NCBI GenBank assembly: GCA_900547035.1
Contig: URFM01000005.1
Coordinates: forward strand, 43,661-107,660
Direction of reading: 5' to 3'
Origin: an uncultured Clostridium sp.
GTDB taxonomy: Bacteria > Bacillota > Clostridia > Lachnospirales > Lachnospiraceae
DNA: 64,000 nt
The position numbers and the translations under genes were made by a program. This document shows positions 17,931 to 25,696 of the stretch, piece by piece. Under the pieces are notes generated by a model that made no database searches, was not told the origin of the DNA, and saw nothing but the letters and a program-made list of their open reading frames with translations. Within the stretch, counting starts at the first letter, position 1. Every line of letters begins with the position of its first letter.

Positions 17931-18381
17931 AGAACAGGCGAAAGCTCTTTTTATGGATGGCTGCAACTGCGCTCAGGCTGCTTTCTGCGCTTTCTGCGAT
18001 GTAACCGGGCTGGAAAAGGAGCTTGCAATGAGGCTTTCTTCTTCCTTTGGAGGAGGTATGGGACGGCTAAGAGAGGTATGCGGAGCATTGTCCGGCATTT
18101 TTATGGCAGCCGGAATCCTTTATGGTTATGATGACCTGACGGACAAATCCTTAAAGACCGATCACTATGAGCGGATACAGGAGCTGGCAGCCCGATTTCG
18201 GAAGGAAAATGGTTCCATCCTTTGCAGGGAGATTCTGGGACTTGAGGAAGAGCACAGCCGGCCCGAACCGGAGGACAGGACTCCGGACTACTACGCCAGA
18301 CGTCCATGTCCCGAAGTAGTGGCCAGGGCGGCCAGAATTTTTGAGGAGTATATGAGAGAGCATCCGATTCCGGAGCGATGA
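17920..18381 (+). CDS. C-GCAxxG-C-C family protein, coupled to the reverse transcriptase
   Basis: 153 residues with the conserved cysteine arrangement of the C_GCAxxG_C_C (split-Soret-like) family: Cys15, Cys17, Cys54 in VCGALSG, Cys102 and Cys130. The family is thought to bind metal or act in redox chemistry, but its function is not established. No signal peptide or membrane helix is evident, so it is probably cytoplasmic. The ATG lies inside the end of the reverse transcriptase gene (11-base overlap), which makes it the best candidate for the retron's accessory or effector protein. I do not recall this pairing among the described retron types. It could also be an unrelated neighbour that happens to share the operon. 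Confidence 0.82.
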   Translation: MSHEEQAKALFMDGCNCAQAAFCAFCDVTGLEKELAMRLSSSFGGGMGRLREVCGALSGIFMAAGILYGYDDLTDKSLKTDHYERIQELAARFRKENGSILCREILGLEEEHSRPEPEDRTPDYYARRPCPEVVARAARIFEEYMREHPIPER

Positions 18382-18438
18382 GGGGGCGGATCTCAGGCAT
18401 TAAGCGGCAGCAGTACAGCGGCAATTATTTTATCATTC

Positions 18439-18562
18439 AGGAGCCCGTTCCGGCTCCTAAGGCTGCCGGGTTTCCCGGTTCCGGCGCTTTTCGCGCCATA
18501 TTCCGATCGTTACGAGTACTTGGCGCCTGGTTTTAAGGTGCTTATATGCGATTGATGCAAGG
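18439..18562 (+). repeat. Intergenic hairpins and dispersed repeat, copy C
   Basis: A 7-bp hairpin (AGGAGCC 18439-18445 with GGCTCCT 18452-18458), without a clear T run, follows the retron genes. At 18509-18562 begins GTTACGAGTACTTGGCG, ending in GCTTATATGCGATTGATGC; it aligns with the reverse complement of the 29.4-kb copy along its length. Confidence 0.55.
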
Positions 18563-18619
18563 CGGCTGGCCGGATTCTTTCCGGTCTGGCATTTTGCATT
18601 GGCTGAAAGAGAGGATTCT

Positions 18620-20149
18620 ATGTTTACAAAAGTGAATAGTGTGGGCATCCAGGGAATTGAAGGGGTGCTGATTGGAGTTGAGGCTGATGTGGGAGATGGA
18701 TTGCCGGGCTTTTCCATGGTGGGATATTTGTCCTCAGAAGTGCGGGAGGCTCAGGAACGTGTAAAAACTGCGCTGAAGAATTCCGGCTATCGGCTGAATG
18801 CAAAAAAGGTGACGGTAAACCTGTCCCCGGCCAATATTCGGAAGGCAGGAACATCTTACGATCTCCCGATTGCCCTGGCGGTGCTGGGAGCATATGGTCA
18901 GGCGGATCTGAAGAAGATAGGCCCTTTTGCGGCTGTGGGAGAGCTGGGGCTGAATGGGAGAATTAAGCCGGTCAGCGGCGTCATGTCCATGGTGATGGCA
19001 GCTAAAAAAGGGGGGCTTAGGCAGGTACTGCTTCCGGCAGAAAATGCAGCTGAGGCAAAAGTAGTGGAGCATATGAAGATAATCGGCGTCTCCTCCTTAA
19101 ACCAGGCGGTAGAAATTCTGAAAGACGGGAGGACTGTTTGGAATGAGGAAAGGGAAACGTCAGGGACGATGGAACCGGCCGTGGAAGAAGTGGATTTTCG
19201 CGAAGTAAATGGTCAGGCTTTGCTGCGCAGGGCAGCGGAGATTGCAGCGGCGGGAATGCATAACTTTCTGATGACAGGACCTGCGGGAACAGGAAAGACG
19301 ATGATTGCCCGGCGGCTGCCGACAATCCTTCCCCCGCTTACCAGGGAGGAGGATATAGAAATCTCCAGGATCTACAGCATCTGCGGTCTGCTGCCCCATA
19401 ACCGGCCGCTGCTGGGAAGACGTCCGTTTCGAAGTCCCCATCATACCATTACGCCTCAGGCTCTGGCAGGAGGAGGCAGGCCGTTAAAGCCGGGAGAGCT
19501 GTCCCTGGCTTCCGGCGGAATTTTGTTTTTAGATGAACTTACCCTATTTGGCCGTTCGGCGGTGGAAGTTTTGAGACAGCCATTGGAGGAACATAAAATT
19601 ATCCTTAATCGGATGGAAGGCTCTTATGAGCTTCCGGCGGATTTTCTGCTTTGCGGGGCATTTAACAGCTGTCCCTGCGGCTGGTATCCGGACCGAAATC
19701 GCTGCCGATGCAGTCCGGCGCAGATTGAACGGTATTTGAGCCGCCTGTCAAAACCGATTATGGAGCGATTTGACCTCTGCGTCCAGGCCTCTCCGATTTC
19801 TTATGAGGAACTTGTAAAAACAGAAAATGGAAACGAGGATTCTGCCGCCATACGTTTAAGGGTCCAGGAGGCTTGGGAGAGGCAGAGGCGGCGGTTTCAG
19901 GAGGAACGGCCAAGATTTAACAGCAGGATGGGTCAAAAGGAGATTCGCGAGTTCTGTATTTTGGGAATGGAGGAAGAAGAACTGCTGGAACGGATTTACC
20001 GAAAGAAGCAGCTGAGCGCCAGGGCCTGCCATAAAATTTTAAAGGTAGCCAGAACCATTGCGGATCTGGAAGGGGCCGAACGAATCAGCAGGGAACACCT
20101 GGCAGAAGCGGCGGGGTATCGTGTACTGGAGGAACAGATATGGGGGTAA
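18620..20149 (+). CDS. comM: YifB/ComM family Mg-chelatase-like AAA+ ATPase
   Basis: 509 residues. There is an N-terminal ChlI-like domain (VEADVGDGLPGFSMVGY), then the AAA+ module with Walker A GPAGTGKTM (about residue 222) and Walker B region GGILFLDELTLF, a Cys-rich loop CPCGWYPDRNRCRC, and a C-terminal Mg-chelatase C domain. In Proteobacteria ComM is a branch-migration helicase that helps integrate transformed DNA. ATG 18620 follows AGAGAGGA; a TTG 21 bases earlier is less likely. It overlaps dprA by 10 bases, which fits a role in natural transformation or recombination. Confidence 0.92.
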   Translation: MFTKVNSVGIQGIEGVLIGVEADVGDGLPGFSMVGYLSSEVREAQERVKTALKNSGYRLNAKKVTVNLSPANIRKAGTSYDLPIALAVLGAYGQADLKKIGPFAAVGELGLNGRIKPVSGVMSMVMAAKKGGLRQVLLPAENAAEAKVVEHMKIIGVSSLNQAVEILKDGRTVWNEERETSGTMEPAVEEVDFREVNGQALLRRAAEIAAAGMHNFLMTGPAGTGKTMIARRLPTILPPLTREEDIEISRIYSICGLLPHNRPLLGRRPFRSPHHTITPQALAGGGRPLKPGELSLASGGILFLDELTLFGRSAVEVLRQPLEEHKIILNRMEGSYELPADFLLCGAFNSCPCGWYPDRNRCRCSPAQIERYLSRLSKPIMERFDLCVQASPISYEELVKTENGNEDSAAIRLRVQEAWERQRRRFQEERPRFNSRMGQKEIREFCILGMEEEELLERIYRKKQLSARACHKILKVARTIADLEGAERISREHLAEAAGYRVLEEQIWG

Positions 20150-21276
20150 ACAGAGAAATAACCGGGCAGAAAAAGGAACAGGAAAAGGAATACCTTTACT
20201 GGATGTGCAGCCGTGTGGAGGGAATGGGAGCGGTCAGCATCCGAAAAACCGGGGAGTTTGCCGGGAGTTTTCAGGAAGCATTTTATATAGAAGGAACAGA
20301 ACTGTTTCGTCAGGGGATTTTCCGGCGCACGTCCCAGGCAGATAGCTTTGACCAGGCTAAAAAAGAGTTGGACAGCAGCCGGAGAGAGTACCAGGAACTG
20401 GGAGAAAGAGGAATCCGCTTTATAACTCCGTTAGATGAGGAATATCCGGAGCGTTTAAGGAATATTTATGACTATCCAATGGGACTTTGGGTAAAGGGGA
20501 GCCTTCCGGATGAGAGCCATCCGGCGGCGGCTATCGTAGGTTCCAGGAGCTGTACCAATTATGGTGAGCAGGCGGCAGAGTATATGGGAAGAGAACTGGG
20601 ACGAAATGGCGTGCAGGTTATCAGCGGCTTGGCTATGGGCGTGGACGGAGCGGGACACAGAGGGGCGTTGAAGGCCGGCGGCAGAACCTGGGCCGTTTTA
20701 GGCTGCGGCGTAAATGTATGTTATCCCAAAAGTCATTACACCCTGTACCAGTCTGTTTTGGAACAGGGAGGGATTCTTTCCGAGTACCCTCCGAACAGAT
20801 CTCCCAAAACCTTCCATTTCCCTGTGCGAAACCGGCTGATCAGCGGTCTGTCCGACGTGATTTTGGTGATAGAAGCAGGAGAGAAGAGCGGCTCCCTGAT
20901 TACAGCCCATCTGGGGCTGGACCAGGGAAAGGAAATTTTTGCCCTCCCGGGGAGAATCACTGACCGGGTGAGCCGGGGCTGCAATCAGCTGATCCGGGAC
21001 GGGGCCTCCATTCTGACAGCTCCTGAAGATGTGCTGGAATATTTGGGAATTTCACAGGGAAATAAGGGAATTTCTTATGAAAAACAGGACAAGGGACTTG
21101 TCAAGATTGAAAAAATGGTGTATAGTTTCCTGGATTGCGAACCAAAGCATGTAGAAGAAATATGCACGGCCCTGAATCTGGAAGCAAGCCGCTGCATGAG
21201 TATACTGCTGGATCTGGAATTGGGAGGAATGATTGAGCGGACAGCAGGCCAATACTATGTGCGGAGGGTTTTGTAA
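20140..21276 (+). CDS. dprA: DNA-processing protein DprA
   Basis: 378 residues. The Rossmann-like DprA core is clear: AIVGSRSCTNYGEQ, VISGLAMGVDGAGHRGAL, FHFPVRNRLISGLSD and IEAGEKSGSLITA. A C-terminal winged-helix (DML1-like) domain follows from about residue 320. DprA binds incoming single-stranded DNA and loads RecA. The start ATG overlaps the end of comM, and topA follows after 75 bases, giving the classic Firmicute comM-dprA-topA-codY order. Confidence 0.95.
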   Translation: MGVNREITGQKKEQEKEYLYWMCSRVEGMGAVSIRKTGEFAGSFQEAFYIEGTELFRQGIFRRTSQADSFDQAKKELDSSRREYQELGERGIRFITPLDEEYPERLRNIYDYPMGLWVKGSLPDESHPAAAIVGSRSCTNYGEQAAEYMGRELGRNGVQVISGLAMGVDGAGHRGALKAGGRTWAVLGCGVNVCYPKSHYTLYQSVLEQGGILSEYPPNRSPKTFHFPVRNRLISGLSDVILVIEAGEKSGSLITAHLGLDQGKEIFALPGRITDRVSRGCNQLIRDGASILTAPEDVLEYLGISQGNKGISYEKQDKGLVKIEKMVYSFLDCEPKHVEEICTALNLEASRCMSILLDLELGGMIERTAGQYYVRRVL

Positions 21277-21313
21277 AAGAGTTTTTTAGCTAAAAGCAAC
21301 TGCTAGGGACATT

Positions 21314-21335
21314 GTCCCGGACTGCTGCATAAAAA
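21314..21335 (+). repeat. Degenerate copy of the CTGAACTGTTGC motif
   Basis: GTCCCGGACTGCTGCATAAA here resembles GTCCTGAACTGTTGCATAAA at 23459 with three changes. It lies just before the topA ribosome site. Confidence 0.35.
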
Positions 21336-21351
21336 TGATGAGGAGTTTGTA

Positions 21352-23442
21352 ATGGCGAAGTGTCTGGTAATTGTGGAGTCACCTGCAAAGGTAAAGACCA
21401 TCAAGAAGTTTCTGGGAAGCAATTATGTGGTGGATGCATCCGGCGGACATGTGAGAGACCTGCCGAAAAGCCAGCTGGGATTTGATGCGGAACACGATTA
21501 TGAACCAAAATATATTACCATACGGGGAAAGGGAGATATTCTGGCTAGACTTCGCAAGGAGGTCAAAAAAGCGGATAAGATCTATCTGGCGACCGACCCG
21601 GACCGGGAGGGAGAGGCCATTTCCTGGCATTTGAGTCAGGCCCTGAAGCTGGATGAGTTAAAGGATAAGCAGGTATACCGAATCAGCTTTAACGAGATTA
21701 CCAAGAACGCGGTAAAGACGTCTTTTAAAAATCCGCGGGATATTGACATGAACCTGGTGGACGCTCAGCAGGCCAGAAGGATGCTGGACCGGATGGTAGG
21801 ATACCGGATCAGTCCGCTGCTGTGGGCTAAGGTCAAGAGAGGGCTGAGCGCAGGCCGTGTGCAGTCTGTGGCCCTTCGAATGATCTGTGACCGGGAAGAA
21901 GAAATAAATGCCTTCATTCCGGAGGAATACTGGAATCTGGAAGCCAAACTACTGGTTCCGGGTGCAAAAAAAACGATAACGGCAAAATATTACGGCGCAT
22001 CCGGAGAAAAGAAGGCAAAAAACTCCATTGGAAGCAAGGGAGAACTGGACCAGATTTTGAAGGAACTGGAAGGTCAGGAGTATGTAGTGGAGGAAATCAA
22101 AAAAGGAGAACGGCTCAAGAAGGCTCCCATTCCATTTACCACCAGTACCCTGCAGCAGGAAGCCTCTAAGGCTCTGAATTTTTCTACCCAGAAAACCATG
22201 CGTCTGGCCCAGCAGCTTTACGAGGGCGTTGAGGTTAAGGGACACGGAACGATCGGTTTGATTACCTACCTGCGTACGGATTCCACCCGCATTGCCGAGG
22301 AGGCGGACCAGGCGGCCAGAGCATTTGTGGAGCAGAATTACGGGAAGGATTATGTGATACATCAGGAGCAGACCTCAAAAAACAGCGGCAAGATCCAGGA
22401 CGCTCACGAGGCCATTCGTCCTACGGACATTACCCTGACGCCTACAATTGTGAAGGAATCTCTCCAGAGGGATCTGTTCCGCTTGTATCAGCTGATTTGG
22501 CGCCGCTTCACTGCCAGCCGCATGGCCAGCGCCGTTTATGAGACGACCAGTGTACGAATTGCCGCCGGAAGCCAGTGCTTTACCGCTGCGGCCTCCAGAA
22601 GGACCTTTGACGGTTTTATGTCCGTCTATGTGGAGGCTGACCAGGAAGAAGAGGGCGGCCAGGCTCTTGGAAATATGGAGAAGGGATCCGTATTAAAGCT
22701 GGAGAAGCTGGAGCCCAGCCAGCATTTCACCCAGCCTCCTGCCCATTATACGGAGGCCTCCTTGGTAAAGGCGCTGGAGGAGCAGGGAATCGGCCGTCCC
22801 AGTACCTATGCCCCCACCATTACAACCATTATTGCCCGCCGCTATGTGGTGAAGGAGAACAAAAATCTCTATGTAACGGAGATCGGCGAGGTGGTTAACC
22901 GAATTATGAAGCACAGCTTTCCAAGCATTGTAGATATCGGCTTTACTGCCAATATGGAGTTGCTGCTGGATAAGGTAGCGGATGGAACTGTTTCTTGGAA
23001 AACGGTAGTCAGCAACTTCTATCCGGATTTGGAAGAGGCGGTTCAGACGGCGGAGAAGGAGTTGGAATCCGTCAAAATTGAAGACGAGGTTTCCGATGAG
23101 GTCTGCGAACTGTGCGGCCGTCAGATGGTAATAAAATACGGCCCCCACGGAAAATTTTTGGCCTGCCCGGGATTTCCGGAGTGCAAAAATACCAAGCCTT
23201 ACCTGGAGAAAATAGGCGTTCCCTGTCCAAAGTGCGGGAAAGAAGTGGTACGGAAAAAAACAAAGAAGGGCCGTCTCTACTATGGCTGTGAGGCTAACCC
23301 GGATTGTGATTTTATGTCCTGGCAGAAGCCTTCGAATCAAAAATGCCCTCAATGCGGCGCGTATATGGTAGAAAAGGGAAATAAGCTTCTCTGTTCCAAT
23401 CAGACCTGCGGCTATCGGATGAATCTGGAGAAGGAAGCTTAA
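21352..23442 (+). CDS. topA: DNA topoisomerase I
   Basis: 696 residues of type IA topoisomerase, which relaxes negative supercoils. The N-terminal TOPRIM domain opens with KCLVIVESPAKVKTIKKFL and contains DPDREGEAISWHL; the active Tyr lies in GLITYLRTDSTR (about residue 306). Three C-terminal zinc ribbons are seen (CELCGRQM..CPGFPEC, CPKCGKE..CEANPDC, CPQCGAY..CSNQTC), the last finger completing the protein. ATG 21352 follows GAGGAG. The gene lies between dprA and codY, the usual order. Confidence 0.97.
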   Translation: MAKCLVIVESPAKVKTIKKFLGSNYVVDASGGHVRDLPKSQLGFDAEHDYEPKYITIRGKGDILARLRKEVKKADKIYLATDPDREGEAISWHLSQALKLDELKDKQVYRISFNEITKNAVKTSFKNPRDIDMNLVDAQQARRMLDRMVGYRISPLLWAKVKRGLSAGRVQSVALRMICDREEEINAFIPEEYWNLEAKLLVPGAKKTITAKYYGASGEKKAKNSIGSKGELDQILKELEGQEYVVEEIKKGERLKKAPIPFTTSTLQQEASKALNFSTQKTMRLAQQLYEGVEVKGHGTIGLITYLRTDSTRIAEEADQAARAFVEQNYGKDYVIHQEQTSKNSGKIQDAHEAIRPTDITLTPTIVKESLQRDLFRLYQLIWRRFTASRMASAVYETTSVRIAAGSQCFTAAASRRTFDGFMSVYVEADQEEEGGQALGNMEKGSVLKLEKLEPSQHFTQPPAHYTEASLVKALEEQGIGRPSTYAPTITTIIARRYVVKENKNLYVTEIGEVVNRIMKHSFPSIVDIGFTANMELLLDKVADGTVSWKTVVSNFYPDLEEAVQTAEKELESVKIEDEVSDEVCELCGRQMVIKYGPHGKFLACPGFPECKNTKPYLEKIGVPCPKCGKEVVRKKTKKGRLYYGCEANPDCDFMSWQKPSNQKCPQCGAYMVEKGNKLLCSNQTCGYRMNLEKEA

Positions 23443-23458
23443 CGCCTGTTTTTACGCC

Positions 23459-23480
23459 GTCCTGAACTGTTGCATAAAAT
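23459..23480 (+). repeat. CTGAACTGTTGC intergenic motif
   Basis: GTCCTGAACTGTTGCATAAA occurs between topA and the codY promoter. The first 15 bases are identical at 16630-16644. Confidence 0.5.
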
Positions 23481-23502
23481 AATCGAAAACTTCCAAAAAC
23501 TC

Positions 23503-23531
23503 TTGTTATTGCGGAATAATTATGTTACAAT
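23503..23531 (+). promoter_or_regulatory. Promoter of codY
   Basis: TTGTTA (23503-23508), 17-base spacer, TACAAT (23526-23531). The following AATTCAAATAGAAATT (23530-23545) loosely resembles a CodY box, a hint of autoregulation that I rate as weak. Confidence 0.6.
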
Positions 23532-23589
23532 TCAAATAGAAATTGCGTATTTGTTGCGATATACCCAAGAGATAAGGAGGTTGTCGGAG

Positions 23590-24378
23590 ATGAGTGTTCA
23601 GTTATTGGACAAAACACGAAAGATTAATAAGTTATTGCATAATAATAATTCTCATAAGGTTGTATTCAACGATATCTGCAAAGTTTTAAGCGAAATTTTG
23701 TTGTCCAATATTTTGGTAATCAGCAAAAAGGGAAAGGTACTGGGTGTAAGTATCTGGCCTGGAGTGGATGAGATTGAAGAACTGATTGAGGACCAGGTAG
23801 GCGGATATGTGGATCAGATGCTCAACGAGCGTCTGCTCAGCGTTCTCTCCACTAAGGAGAATGTAAATCTCGCTACTCTTGGCTTTGCTGAGGAAAACGT
23901 AAAGAAGTACCAGGCGATTATTACGCCCATCGATATTGCCGGGGAACGGCTGGGGACGCTGTTTATCTACAAACTGGATTCCCAGTATGATATTGACGAT
24001 ATTATTTTAAGCGAGTACGGAACAACTGTCGTGGGACTGGAGATGATGCGCTCGGTTAATGAGGAGAATGCTGAGGAGACCCGCAAGGTTCAGATTGTGA
24101 AATCTGCCATCAGCACACTTTCCTTCTCCGAACTGGAGGCTATCATTCATATTTTTGACGAGCTGGACGGGAATGAGGGAATTTTGGTTGCCAGCAAGAT
24201 TGCGGACCGGGTAGGCATTACCCGCTCGGTAATTGTCAATGCCCTGCGCAAGTTTGAAAGTGCCGGCGTCATCGAGTCCAGGTCCTCCGGCATGAAGGGA
24301 ACCTACATCAAGGTGCTTAACGATGTGGTATTTGATGAGCTGAAAGCCATCAAGGCTTCCAACTCCAACCTGAAATAA
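23590..24378 (+). CDS. codY: GTP-sensing transcriptional pleiotropic repressor CodY
   Basis: 262 residues. An N-terminal GAF domain (SVQLLDKTRKINKLLH to about residue 155), which binds branched-chain amino acids, is joined to a C-terminal winged helix (ASKIADRVGITRSVIVNALR, about 205-224) with the family-typical ESRSSGMKGTYIKVLN wing. CodY with GTP and branched-chain amino acids represses nutrient-uptake and stationary-phase genes. ATG 23590 follows AAGGAGG; an earlier start would run through the promoter. It has its own promoter and terminator. Confidence 0.96.
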   Translation: MSVQLLDKTRKINKLLHNNNSHKVVFNDICKVLSEILLSNILVISKKGKVLGVSIWPGVDEIEELIEDQVGGYVDQMLNERLLSVLSTKENVNLATLGFAEENVKKYQAIITPIDIAGERLGTLFIYKLDSQYDIDDIILSEYGTTVVGLEMMRSVNEENAEETRKVQIVKSAISTLSFSELEAIIHIFDELDGNEGILVASKIADRVGITRSVIVNALRKFESAGVIESRSSGMKGTYIKVLNDVVFDELKAIKASNSNLK

Positions 24379-24432
24379 AAGACGGCTGTTTAGAACAGTT
24401 GAATAACCCTGCACTGTATCAGGGAATGATAA

Positions 24433-24464
24433 GGCCAGAAGCGTAAAAACTTCTGGTCTTTTTT
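24433..24464 (+). terminator. Intrinsic terminator of codY
   Basis: GGCCAGAAG (24433-24441) pairs with CTTCTGGTC (24450-24458), followed by six T residues. Confidence 0.85.
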
Positions 24465-24476
24465 ATGTGGAATTCC

Positions 24477-24545
24477 TTGACATTCCAGAACTAACATGTT
24501 ACTATAAAAGCAACAGAACTGACATGTCAGTTAGAACTAAGATGT
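24477..24545 (+). promoter_or_regulatory. Promoter and paired palindromic operators of the uxu operon
   Basis: TTGACA (24477-24482), 17-base spacer, TACTAT (24500-24505). TAACATGTTA (24492-24501) overlaps the -10, and the perfect 16-bp palindrome AACTGACATGTCAGTT (24517-24532) covers the start region. Both are preceded by AGAACT; a third partial copy, AGAACTAAGATGT, starts at 24533. The arrangement suits repression by the GntR protein encoded third in the operon, lifted by a uronate-pathway intermediate. Confidence 0.8.
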
Positions 24546-24597
24546 TTCGGTTCAGGACTGTTACGGTATTTCACAAAATGAATTGGAGGACATTGCT

Positions 24598-25665
24598 ATG
24601 GAGATGACATTGCGTTGGTATGGACCTGGTTATGACAGCGTAACCCTGGAGCAGATTCGGCAGATTCCGGGAGTACACGGGGTGGTTACCACCTTGTTCG
24701 GAAAGCAGGCGGGAGAGCTGTGGACTTATGAGGAGATTGCCGAGCTGAAGAAGACGGTAGAGGATGCGGGGCTGAAAATCGCCGCCATCGAGTCCGTGAA
24801 CGTATCCGACGACATTAAAATCGGAACCGAGAAGCGGGACGAGCACATTGCCAATTACATCGCTACCCTGGAGAATCTGGCAAAGAACGACATCCATATC
24901 GTCTGCTACAACTTTATGCCTGTATTTGACTGGACCAGAACGGACCTGGCCAGAGTGCGCCCCGACGGTTCCACCGTACTGGCCTACAATCAGGATATCG
25001 TAGACCAGATTGACCCGGAGAATATGAAGGAGTCCGTGGAGAAGATGTCCAACGGCTTCGTGATGCCCGGATGGGAGCCGGAGCGCCTGGGACGTCTGAA
25101 GGAACTTTTTGAGATGTACAAGGATGTGGACTCCGAGAAGCTGTTCAATAACCTGGTTTACTTCCTGGAAGCCATCGGACCGGTCTGCGAGAAGTACGAT
25201 ATGCGGATGGGCATCCATCCCGACGACCCCGCATGGCCCATTTTCGGTCTGCCAAGAATCATTACCGGGAAGGAATCCGTTGAGCGCCTGTTAAAGGCAG
25301 TGGATAAGCCCTACAACGGAATTTCCCTGTGCACCGGCTCCCTGGGTTCCAACCAGCACAACGATATCTGCGGCATCATCCGGGCGGCTCAGGGCAGAAT
25401 CCCCTTCGCTCATGTGCGGAACTTAAAGTACAATTCTCCCAGAGATTTCGAGGAAGCAGCTCACCTGTCTTCCGACGGCTCCATGGATATGTACCAGATT
25501 ATGAAGACTCTTTATGACACCGGCTTTGACGGAATCATCCGTCCGGACCATGGACGCATGATTTGGGGCGAGGTTGCCATGCCTGGCTACGGCCTCTATG
25601 ACCGGGCTCTGGGCGCGATGTATCTGCAGGGACTTTGGGAGGCAATTCAGAAGAATCAGCAGTAA
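24598..25665 (+). CDS. uxuA: Mannonate dehydratase
   Basis: 355 residues of UxuA, which dehydrates D-mannonate to 2-keto-3-deoxygluconate in glucuronate breakdown. The N-terminus MTLRWYGPGYDSVTLEQIRQ, MGIHPDDPAWPIFGLPRI (metal-site region), SLCTGSLGS, and IRPDHGRMIWGE near the C-terminus are characteristic. ATG 24598 follows GGAGGA. It is first of a three-gene unit, 31 bases before uxuB, behind the promoter with twin palindromes. Confidence 0.95.
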   Translation: MEMTLRWYGPGYDSVTLEQIRQIPGVHGVVTTLFGKQAGELWTYEEIAELKKTVEDAGLKIAAIESVNVSDDIKIGTEKRDEHIANYIATLENLAKNDIHIVCYNFMPVFDWTRTDLARVRPDGSTVLAYNQDIVDQIDPENMKESVEKMSNGFVMPGWEPERLGRLKELFEMYKDVDSEKLFNNLVYFLEAIGPVCEKYDMRMGIHPDDPAWPIFGLPRIITGKESVERLLKAVDKPYNGISLCTGSLGSNQHNDICGIIRAAQGRIPFAHVRNLKYNSPRDFEEAAHLSSDGSMDMYQIMKTLYDTGFDGIIRPDHGRMIWGEVAMPGYGLYDRALGAMYLQGLWEAIQKNQQ

Positions 25666-25696
25666 GCCTTAAAGACAGAAGGAGGGCGTATCAGTC

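Noticed and set aside
18620..20149. comM as the retron effector
   Set aside because: It has its own place in the conserved comM-dprA-topA order and lies after a 238-base gap with repeats; the overlapping cysteine-rich gene is the better candidate.
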